64,000 nt of DNA from Deltaproteobacteria bacterium (GTDB lineage: Bacteria > Desulfobacterota > GWC2-55-46): assembly GCA_016218105.1 (NCBI GenBank), contig JACRET010000005.1, positions 124,001 through 188,000 on the forward strand. The letters are read 5' to 3'. A model generated the notes under the pieces. It did no database searches. It was given only the letters and a program-made list of their open reading frames with translations, and had not been told where the DNA came from. Positions within the stretch are counted from its first letter, which is position 1; each line of letters opens with the position of its first letter. The position numbers were made by a program, and so were the translations under genes. Below are positions 15,829 through 22,561 of this stretch, piece by piece.

Positions 15829-16696
15829 ATTCGCCTTTCACACTTGCCCTGTATTTCTTCACGAAGCCGGACGGCCTGTAGCTTAACTTCGATTGCCGGA
15901 GCCCCTCGTCCCCCAGATCCTGCTCCATGTTTACCGTAGTGTATTTTTCGGGCAACAGGGATGAGAAACTCTGGTTTACGAACTGAAGCAGCCCCTTGAA
16001 TGCCCCTCTCCCCTTTTCAAAATGGACAACGAAGGTGTCGGGCTTAAGCTCTTCCCCGAGGGTAAAGGCGGCAGGACTGCCTTCGACATAATAGATATAG
16101 CCGCAGAGCTGAAGCTCATAACAGTTAAGGAGAGCGTCTTTGGCGGCCTTGAAGTCCCCCGCTTCGCCGTGCTCTTTGCGCCACTCCTCATTTATGAAGA
16201 CGGCGTCTCCCATGTACTCCTCAAGGAGGGGCTCCGCCTCATACCTGTAGTTTCCGATAAAGGCGTTGACCAGGTTTTTTTTCCTGTGGAACTTCCTCCC
16301 CGAGAGGCGCGCAAGCTCATCGCGGTTGTAAAGGTAATCGAAATTATCCGTGTCCCCGGTAACTTCATAACCGGCCTCTTTAAGGATCAAAGCCTGCCCC
16401 TCCGATACCGCCTTCATCGAGATGTGGTCTTTAAACAAAGACCCGAGCGTATCTTTATCGGGTAGGCCGAACGGGAGCATGAAAAAAGGCGAGCCATTGT
16501 CGTTCCCGGTTATGACCAGCAACCCGTCGCTCAGCATGGATATCCTGTAATTATGAGTCTCGCGGAAAAGATATATATTCGCGAACGTAAACTCGGATAT
16601 CTCATGGCGCGCGCCTTTGAAAAGGGGGTGGAGCGTAGGGCGATGGCCCATTGTGATCTCAGATAATTCAGGATACTCCGGGATACCTCCAGGCAA
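15827..16696 (-). CDS. DUF2156 (phosphatidylglycerol lysyltransferase C-terminal-like) GNAT-fold protein
   Basis: 289 residues resembling the stand-alone DUF2156 family, a tandem GNAT fold: LHPLFKGARHEISEFTFANIYLFRETHNYRIS at the N-terminus and LQFVNQSFSSLLPEKYTTVNMEQDLGDEGLRQSKLSYRP at the C-terminus. MprF-type proteins use this fold to transfer amino acids from aminoacyl-tRNA to lipids, but single-domain relatives without the membrane half have no firm function. The start is a TTG chosen because a strong AAAGGAGG sits 6-7 nt upstream. Confidence 0.72.
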   Translation of the reverse strand: MPGGIPEYPELSEITMGHRPTLHPLFKGARHEISEFTFANIYLFRETHNYRISMLSDGLLVITGNDNGSPFFMLPFGLPDKDTLGSLFKDHISMKAVSEGQALILKEAGYEVTGDTDNFDYLYNRDELARLSGRKFHRKKNLVNAFIGNYRYEAEPLLEEYMGDAVFINEEWRKEHGEAGDFKAAKDALLNCYELQLCGYIYYVEGSPAAFTLGEELKPDTFVVHFEKGRGAFKGLLQFVNQSFSSLLPEKYTTVNMEQDLGDEGLRQSKLSYRPSGFVKKYRASVKGE

Positions 16697-16960
16697 AACT
16701 GGCCTCCTTTAAGGGTAGATACGGCCTTAATATTATATCAGCATTCGGAAGATCGGTGGAGGGTTGGGATAACCTGAAAAAAACCCTGTATTTTAAAAAA
16801 ATAATAAAAATAAAAACATTATCTATTACGGCATGTTATGTCAAAAAACTCGCAAAAACCGTGTGACCGAGGGAACTCTTGTAACTTTCGTCACTGTGGG
16901 TTTTCAGCTCCGGTGCTATAAACAGGCTGCGTCGAAAAATCCGCAAGCAGGAGGCGAGCC

Positions 16961-17392
16961 ATGAAACGAAGTCTGGTTATATTATCATCTCTGTTTATCT
17001 TTGCCGCCGTAAGCTCCGCTCAGGCCGAAATGACTACAATTTATGGCCCGGTATATGTAACCAAGACAAAGGGTTCCGAACATCATAAGGAAAAGACCAA
17101 ATTCACATTCAGCGCGCCCGTTGCGGGCAGCGGCGTATTGATCGTCAAGAACGGCGGAGACTCTGGTAAAAAGGCCCGTGTCAGCAGCGCCGAAATAGAG
17201 CTTAACGGCGAAGAAGTTGCCGATGAGAACAACTTCAACAAAAACGTCGAGAAGCTTCAGTTTAATGTTCAGCTCCTTGCGGACAACGAGATTGAAGTAG
17301 AAATAAAATCCTGCAAATCGTGCGAGCTTGAAATATCAGTAATGGGCGAGCAGGCGGCCGTAAAAACGCCGCCGGCAAGACCGGTCTATTAA
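16961..17392 (+). CDS. Small secreted protein of unknown function
   Basis: 143 residues with a clear signal peptide (MKRSLVILSSLFIFAAVSSAQA) and a good AGGAGG-like ribosome binding site. The mature part is beta-rich and hydrophilic (SAPVAGSGVLIVKNGG, ISSAEIELNGEEV-like pattern, NEIEVEIKSCKSCELEISVMG), with a single CxxC pair near the end. It looks like a small beta-sandwich (carbohydrate-binding or lipoprotein-like), but I recognise no family. Upstream are 264 bp of AT-rich DNA with a MITE-like remnant (AACAGGCTGCGTCGAAAAAT). Confidence 0.65.
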   Translation: MKRSLVILSSLFIFAAVSSAQAEMTTIYGPVYVTKTKGSEHHKEKTKFTFSAPVAGSGVLIVKNGGDSGKKARVSSAEIELNGEEVADENNFNKNVEKLQFNVQLLADNEIEVEIKSCKSCELEISVMGEQAAVKTPPARPVY

Positions 17393-17428
17393 CCTTTCCG
17401 ATTGTATCCCTCGATTCCCGCTTTTTAG

Positions 17429-17515
17429 CCGGGGCTCTGAGCCCCGGCTCCCCGAACTTGTTACGCTGGCCCGCCGCTCAGGTCTTGCATCGGTAAGTGG
17501 ATGCAAGACCTGACC
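17429..17515. repeat. Two strong palindromes downstream of the secreted-protein gene
   Basis: AGCCGGGGCTCTGAGCCCCGGCT (near 17428-17450) and a perfect 12-bp stem AGGTCTTGCATC-N8-GATGCAAGACCT (near 17486-17517). Neither is followed by a T-run, so the terminator role is uncertain. Confidence 0.5.
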
Positions 17516-17601
17516 TCCCTTTAAGACCAGAGCAAACCGAAGCGCTACCGTCTCGAAGGGCGGCAGTTCAAAAAATTGTTGTAAAGTTCCCTTACAAGTT
17601 T

Positions 17602-17986
17602 CCCGGCCCGTTCTTCGAGCGGGCCCTACATGAAAAGCCCCTCTCCCCATTTGGGGAGAGGCTGGGTGAGGGGGTTTAAATACGAGATTGCTTCGCTCTG
17701 CTCCCAATGGCTCTCATTTTTAGATTTTGTTCTTCAAAAAATACCGGGGTATTGCGGAGCGGAGCATAAAGGAGGCGAACGACCGGGCCTCAGTTCTATC
17801 GGAGGGAGAGAGCCGACAGCGAGCGGAGCCAATACCCCAGGAGCGCGCGGCAGCGCGCAAATAGGCCTTTTACCAAGAGGCTGGAATTTCACCCTCCCCT
17901 CAGTCCCCTCCCGTCAAGGGAGGGGACGTTTTGCTTGCCGCAGGGTTCCCTTATAGCTCACGGCCCGTTCTTCGAGCGGGCCCTCA
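17602..17986. repeat. Composite dispersed repeat block 2
   Basis: Bounded on both sides by a GGCCCGTTC...GAGCGGGCC palindrome. Inside are a CTCTCCCC/GGGGAGAG hairpin, a gcgagcggagcaataccc-type core shared with blocks 1, 3 and 5 (here opposite in orientation to blocks 1 and 3), and a CCCTCCC...GGGAGGGG hairpin. It has no gene and fills most of the 687-bp gap 17393-18079. Confidence 0.8.
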
Positions 17987-18010
17987 CTGTATGCAAGCGC
18001 TATAAGACAG

Positions 18011-18038
18011 AAAACAAAACCCCCGCTAAAGCGGGGGC
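18011..18038 (-). terminator. Terminator of TPR gene
   Basis: On the minus strand a CCCCCGC/GCGGGGG stem with a tetraloop-like loop is followed by TTTTGTTTT. Confidence 0.85.
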
Positions 18039-18079
18039 TCTTTGGAGTAAATTAATTTCTTGGATCTGTTGGCTTATAA

Positions 18080-18523
18080 TTATAAAACTATCTTTCCGGT
18101 TATAATCATCCCAAGGTACTTATTGACTACATTCTGCCTGGGAAGGAAGGTCAGAACAGGTCTGCGCCTGACTCCGAGGTTTCTCATCTCATGCAGGAGC
18201 GAGTGGTTGGAATTGTCGAATTTAAGCCCCTTCCTGAAGGCCCTCACAGCCACCGACTTCTGCCCGTTAAGGAGGAATATCCTCCCCAGATTCAGATATA
18301 TCTCAGGATTGTAGAACTCCTTTTCCGCGGCCATCAGGCACAGGGATATGGCCTTGTCGTAATTGCCTTCCACATTCGCGAGGGACAAGGCGTAATATGA
18401 CATGGCTGTCGGGTGCTGCGTAAAGCAGAGGTCTTCGTCAAACACCCTCAAGGCCTCCGCATAGTCCCCTGCCCGGGCGAAGCCCATCCCTTTCTCTATC
18501 ACGTCGTTTGTTTCCATAACCAT
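18080..18523 (-). CDS. Small TPR protein
   Basis: About 147 residues with roughly three TPR-like helical pairs (GMGFARAGDYAEALRVFDEDL; AMSYYALSLANVEGNYDKAISLCLMAAEKE; PEIYLNLGRIFLLNGQKSVAVRAFRKGLKFD) and a basic C-terminal tail. It is soluble, with no signal peptide. A strong AGGAGG sits upstream of three clustered ATGs; the ATG at 18523 has the best spacing. TPRs mediate protein contacts; the partner is unknown. It lies immediately downstream of the Hsp70 gene on the same strand but is separated by about 200 bp. Confidence 0.78.
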   Translation of the reverse strand: MVMETNDVIEKGMGFARAGDYAEALRVFDEDLCFTQHPTAMSYYALSLANVEGNYDKAISLCLMAAEKEFYNPEIYLNLGRIFLLNGQKSVAVRAFRKGLKFDNSNHSLLHEMRNLGVRRRPVLTFLPRQNVVNKYLGMIITGKIVL

Positions 18524-18678
18524 AAACATGCACCTCCTGCCATGAATTTTTACGAGAGCCTGCTAATTGACAAGGGACTGCTGCAACTGTAACGCGGTTC
18601 GAAATGTGCTAAAGAGGTGTTTCAGTGATACGGAAAGAACGTTATAGAAAGAGTATATACAACGGCTGGGATTTTTAA

Positions 18679-18694
18679 TGTGACCTGTGTCACT
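18679..18694. promoter_or_regulatory. CRP/FNR-like palindrome
   Basis: TGTGA-CCTGTG-TCACT, close to the CRP consensus TGTGA-N6-TCACA, about 155 nt upstream of the TPR gene start and just after the Hsp70 stop. It could be a CRP/FNR-superfamily operator for the TPR gene; no experimental basis. Confidence 0.4.
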
Positions 18695-18724
18695 GACCTT
18701 AAGAAATGGATGGGTTTTGGCGGG

Positions 18725-21382
18725 TTATTGAAGCCTGATTTCGGTCTCCAGCACCTTATTGTCCGGGCCGTAGATGACGCTTAAAATACCTGATTCATTT
18801 ACGCAAATAGTCACTTCACCGGGCGCTTCCACCGGCTCTTTATAGGTCAGGGTAACGGTCTTCAAACCATTAAGGGTTAAATTATTATGCTCCTTAAGCT
18901 CCTGTTTCAGAAACTCTATACCCCCCTCCATGACCCACCTCCTCGCGATGAGCCCCTCGGGGACTTCGAACAGTTCCAGCGTTATCTCGTTTTGCACCCC
19001 CAGCTTCCGGGCGGGTTTCATGCTGAAGGTCTTTTCAAGCGGGAGCGTCTCTCCTTTTTCAAGGACGATGCTGAATGAATGGGTGGTCTCTTTCTCATTG
19101 GGAGCGTAACGTATAGCGTAAGCCATTCCGAGGTGCCTGTCCGTAATGTCTTTGGTGGCGTAGAGCGCCGCGCCGATGCCGACCGCTGAAAGCGGGCTGT
19201 GGTCGTAAATAAGGTTCTGCTTGCGAAGGTTTGGAAAGATATGCCCTATCTTTTCCTTGAAAGACGGTATCTGGGAAGAGCCTCCGGTAAGGAGCACCAC
19301 CTCTATTTTGTCTTTTTTGATGCCGACCTTGTCGGCTCTGCGAAGGACGTACGAGACGGTACGGTCTATAAACTTGTAGAAGTCGTTCTTGTCCAGTATC
19401 TTCTCGAACTCCTCCCTTGTGACCCTGCAGACCTCCCTGCCCTCCCATTCAAACGGCACATCGTCCCTCTTTGAGAGCTCTATCTTTATGTGCTCGGCTT
19501 TGTGTATAAGCCTGTACGGCAGGTTTTCCTCTGACAGGCCCACCTTGGACGCGAGGTGTTTGGCCAGCCAGATATCTATGTCATGGCCCCCGAGGAGCTG
19601 CGCCCTTTCGGGTTTTGATACAATGTGCACTTCTTTTATATTGAGCCTCAAAACCATCGTATTCAAGGTGCTGCCGCCAAAATCGATAAGCATCAGTACC
19701 TTATCCCTGTCCTCTATGACCTGATACCCGACAGCGGCCGCGAGCGGCTCTTCTATGAATTCGATCTTCGTCCCTTTTACGTTCCTCTCCGCTATCTCTT
19801 TCATATGCGTCTTATAGTCCTGAAAGCCGACCGGGACGGTTATATATACCGTGTCCGTTATGGCCTTGGGGCCGAACGACAGCCACCCGCCGCCTGAGGA
19901 TGTCGCTTTTTTAAGGTGCTGGTAAAGGATTCGGAAGAACCTTTCCATGTGCTCCCTGCCCTTGGGATTACCCTCAAGGAGCAGCTGCTTGATATTGGCT
20001 ATGGGGCTCTCATCCGTGACCTCCGCCCCTATATTGTTCGTCTCGGGGCTTATCACGGTGGGGATCACGAACGCCCCTTCATACTGCTTTGAGATCATCG
20101 GGAGCGGCAGAAAATCCGGCCCTCCGCCGGTCTTCCTTCTCATTATTACGGTATTGGTCGCTCCGAGGTCGATAGCGATGCACTCCGTATCCTTATCCTC
20201 TTTTTTATGTATCAGGTGCCCGTTGCTGGTGGGATTATATTCTTTTACGAAGACAGGCCTTTCAATTTCCCTTCCATGATAGGTCTTTTCAAGGGATTGC
20301 AGGTGGTCTACTATCTTTTTTACGGAATCACGCAGGTTCTTGGGCTGCACCCATACATGGGTATACGGCTTGAGCACCTCAAGGAACCTGGTGTCGTTAA
20401 GCTGCATGCCGAATTTTTCCAGCTCGTTTGCCAGCGTAGCGGCGTATTTCGCGCGCGAGAACCTTTTTTGTTTGGACTCTTTTATACCCAGCTCTTCGGC
20501 GGAAAGGATGAAGTCCACCACGTCAAGGGGGTCGATATCGCCTATCCAGTTCTTTACCGTAAAGAAGGCCAGCGACTTTTCAAGCGCGTCCTGAATGAGC
20601 GGGAAAAACGGCGGGGTTTTGGGGAGTCCCTGGATCATCTCTATTATCGCGTACTGGCGGGCAAAAGGGTCTTTCAGGTCGGTGGCGGCCTTATAGGCCT
20701 CTGTCACCGTTTCGATATAAAGGTCCATGCACCCTTCAACGCCCTGTATCTCGTTGGTTATATGGAGGATGGCGTACTTCTTGTAATAAGGCTCCTGGAG
20801 AAGCTCGACCCCCTGCATGGCAAGCCTTATGCCTTCCCTGTATACCTCCAGGAAAGGGCCTTCTTTGGGCATATCCTTTATCATGCCAAGGAGCGTATAG
20901 CCCCTGTAAAAGGTTTCGTCGATGCTCTTTGGAAGCTCCCTGACTATTTTCTGCATATCAGGCTTCGCGAAGCGGGGCCTGTCCGGCAGGCCGAGAGCGA
21001 GCCTCCACGCGCGTATCTTATTCGGAACAAGTTCTTTCGCGCCGGGCAGATCTTTGGCGATCTTTAAAAGCTCCGTAAGCCTCTGCGCCCGCTCATCGAG
21101 CGCGTCAGCGGCGGTTACGGCCTCGTCTATGGCGATTGAGTAGAAAGGAAGGAAAAGGTCTCCCCTGGGGAGCTCTTTTACGTAGTCCAGGGTCGCGAGC
21201 CTTCTCTCGGTAGGATCTGATATTTTACTTAACAGCTCGAAGCCAAGCCTGAAGAGCGCCAACGATTCCGGCGTCTTGGGAAGCTCCCTCGCTATTTTTA
21301 AAAGAGAGCCCCTTACCGTGGAGCTATCCTCTTTGTCCCTTATTTCGAAAAGCGCCTGCCTTAGTCTTTCCAAGTTCGTCAT
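18725..21382 (-). CDS. Hsp70-family protein with long N-terminal helical-repeat domain
   Basis: 885 residues. Residues about 1-390 are all-helical and built from degenerate 40-45-residue units marked by a recurring ELP motif (ARELPK, VKELPR, AKDLPG, VRELPK, IKDMPK, IQGLPK). Residues about 400-750 are an Hsp70 ATPase: phosphate 1 (AIDLGATNTVIMRR), connect 1 (EEPLAAAVGY), phosphate 2 (LIDFGGSTLNTMVLRL) and the adenosine motif (VVLLTGGSSQIPSFKEKI). A beta-rich substrate-like domain follows, but the chain stops without a normal helical lid or an EEVD-like tail. It overlaps the upstream radical-SAM gene by 4 nt and ends the five-gene cassette. It is unlikely to be the housekeeping DnaK. Confidence 0.85.
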   Translation of the reverse strand: MTNLERLRQALFEIRDKEDSSTVRGSLLKIARELPKTPESLALFRLGFELLSKISDPTERRLATLDYVKELPRGDLFLPFYSIAIDEAVTAADALDERAQRLTELLKIAKDLPGAKELVPNKIRAWRLALGLPDRPRFAKPDMQKIVRELPKSIDETFYRGYTLLGMIKDMPKEGPFLEVYREGIRLAMQGVELLQEPYYKKYAILHITNEIQGVEGCMDLYIETVTEAYKAATDLKDPFARQYAIIEMIQGLPKTPPFFPLIQDALEKSLAFFTVKNWIGDIDPLDVVDFILSAEELGIKESKQKRFSRAKYAATLANELEKFGMQLNDTRFLEVLKPYTHVWVQPKNLRDSVKKIVDHLQSLEKTYHGREIERPVFVKEYNPTSNGHLIHKKEDKDTECIAIDLGATNTVIMRRKTGGGPDFLPLPMISKQYEGAFVIPTVISPETNNIGAEVTDESPIANIKQLLLEGNPKGREHMERFFRILYQHLKKATSSGGGWLSFGPKAITDTVYITVPVGFQDYKTHMKEIAERNVKGTKIEFIEEPLAAAVGYQVIEDRDKVLMLIDFGGSTLNTMVLRLNIKEVHIVSKPERAQLLGGHDIDIWLAKHLASKVGLSEENLPYRLIHKAEHIKIELSKRDDVPFEWEGREVCRVTREEFEKILDKNDFYKFIDRTVSYVLRRADKVGIKKDKIEVVLLTGGSSQIPSFKEKIGHIFPNLRKQNLIYDHSPLSAVGIGAALYATKDITDRHLGMAYAIRYAPNEKETTHSFSIVLEKGETLPLEKTFSMKPARKLGVQNEITLELFEVPEGLIARRWVMEGGIEFLKQELKEHNNLTLNGLKTVTLTYKEPVEAPGEVTICVNESGILSVIYGPDNKVLETEIRLQ

Positions 21383-21960
21383 CTTTCATTATTCGTCCTG
21401 AATTTGATCCTGCTGAAACCTGTCCCGGTAACCAGGCCGTCTTTGCCGATCGTGACCTCGGCCTTGCCGGGCATAATGAAATCAGCCTCGGTATACCTCT
21501 GTGTCAGAAAATGGAACCGCTGATTCCTGGAGCCTCTGGCAAGAAGGGTGGTCTCCTTCTCCTCTTCCATGTAGCCGCCGTCTATCAGAACGTCAATAAA
21601 CGCGAGGAGGCTTGCCGTAATCTCGTCCTTCCCGATCTCCTCTATGGTAAAACCTGTATATACTACGGTTGAAAGCCCCTTCATCCTTGCTGATTTGAGC
21701 AGTTCCTTAAGACCGAGCGGCTGCAGGAACGGCTCCCCACCGCTCACAGTAATGCCTTCCGCGCCCGCTTCGGGCAGACATCCGATTATTTCCTCAACGC
21801 TTAAAAGCCTCTCATCTCCCGTAGGATGCGTCTCCGGGTTAAAGCACCCCGGACACCCTCTGAGGCACCCCTGAAAAAACACGACCATCCTGCCCCCCGG
21901 GCCGTTTACCCTTGATAAGGGCAGGATCGCGTGAATATTGATAAGGTCGTGGTTCGGCAT
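21379..21960 (-). CDS. Radical SAM protein, NrdG/activase-like, single [4Fe-4S]
   Basis: 193 residues with the radical-SAM triad in GCLRGCPGCFNPETH (CxxxCxxC), the SGGEPFLQP loop and a short TIM-barrel as in ribonucleotide-reductase or pyruvate-formate-lyase activases. A C-terminal beta extension (MPGKAEVTIGKDGLVTGTG) is extra. There is no glycyl-radical enzyme in the window, so it may modify one of its operon partners. It starts 41 nt after the DUF2997 gene and overlaps the Hsp70 start (ATGA), implying coupled translation. Confidence 0.85.
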   Translation of the reverse strand: MPNHDLINIHAILPLSRVNGPGGRMVVFFQGCLRGCPGCFNPETHPTGDERLLSVEEIIGCLPEAGAEGITVSGGEPFLQPLGLKELLKSARMKGLSTVVYTGFTIEEIGKDEITASLLAFIDVLIDGGYMEEEKETTLLARGSRNQRFHFLTQRYTEADFIMPGKAEVTIGKDGLVTGTGFSRIKFRTNNER

Positions 21961-22001
21961 GGTTATACGATTTTAAAGGCTCTCAAGAGGCGATAGCGGG
22001 G

Positions 22002-22184
22002 CTATTCCGAATCCAGCTTAAGTTTAATCTCTCTCTCGAGGAACTCGTCTTTCTCGCTGAAGCTCTCTACCTTGCCGAGGATCTTCGCAAGATGGTCGGC
22101 GACGTCCTTGCAGTCCTTGTAGATGGTAGAGTCTATCTCGACCCTGCCGTCGGTGGTGATCCTTATCTTAATCTGTCTATCCAT
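22002..22184 (-). CDS. DUF2997 small protein
   Basis: 60 residues (MDRQIKIRITTDGRVEIDS...CKDVADHLAKILGKVE), matching the compact beta-beta-beta-alpha pattern of DUF2997. The family is found next to DUF1257 in cyanobacteria and other bacteria, and its function is unknown. It sits between the DUF1257 and radical-SAM genes. Confidence 0.72.
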   Translation of the reverse strand: MDRQIKIRITTDGRVEIDSTIYKDCKDVADHLAKILGKVESFSEKDEFLEREIKLKLDSE

Positions 22185-22213
22185 CAGCCGCCCTCCCGGT
22201 AATAAAGGCTCTT

Positions 22214-22552
22214 TTAACCCTTAAGGAGTATCTGTATCTCTCCGGCGTTCTCGGTCTCTTTAGAGATCTCGAAATCAAGCGGGAGGTTGTCTTTTATGGA
22301 TTCATAGGCGTAGAACTGTTTAAGCCGGTCGGAAAACCTGTTGACGACGCGGTTATCGCCCCCTACCTCGAAATTTCCGGTCTTTTCCTGGGCAATGTTA
22401 ATGATATCCCCGTCCCTGTCGACCTCGATAGTCTCTTTCCGGTCGTTCTTCACGAAACTGGTTATCTCACCCCTTTTTTTAAGTTCCTCAAGGGCGCAGA
22501 TTATGTATTTTTTATTCGAAAGCTGTGTCTTGATAACGGTATAAAAGGACAT
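22214..22552 (-). CDS. DUF1257 (Ycf35-like) protein
   Basis: 112 residues starting MSFYTVIKTQLSNKKYIICALEELKKRG, the typical opening of DUF1257/Ycf35, followed by YAYESIKDNLPLDFEI. Ycf35 is a conserved plastid and cyanobacterial protein without established biochemistry. It lies 9 nt downstream of the AAA/peptidase gene in the same operon. Confidence 0.78.
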   Translation of the reverse strand: MSFYTVIKTQLSNKKYIICALEELKKRGEITSFVKNDRKETIEVDRDGDIINIAQEKTGNFEVGGDNRVVNRFSDRLKQFYAYESIKDNLPLDFEISKETENAGEIQILLKG

Positions 22553-22561
22553 GGCGCCTCC

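Noticed and set aside
17630-17956. 108-aa plus-strand ORF
   Set aside because: Lies wholly inside composite repeat block 2.
20207-21067. 286-aa plus-strand ORF
   Set aside because: Antisense shadow of the well-supported Hsp70 gene; no ribosome binding site or recognisable domain.
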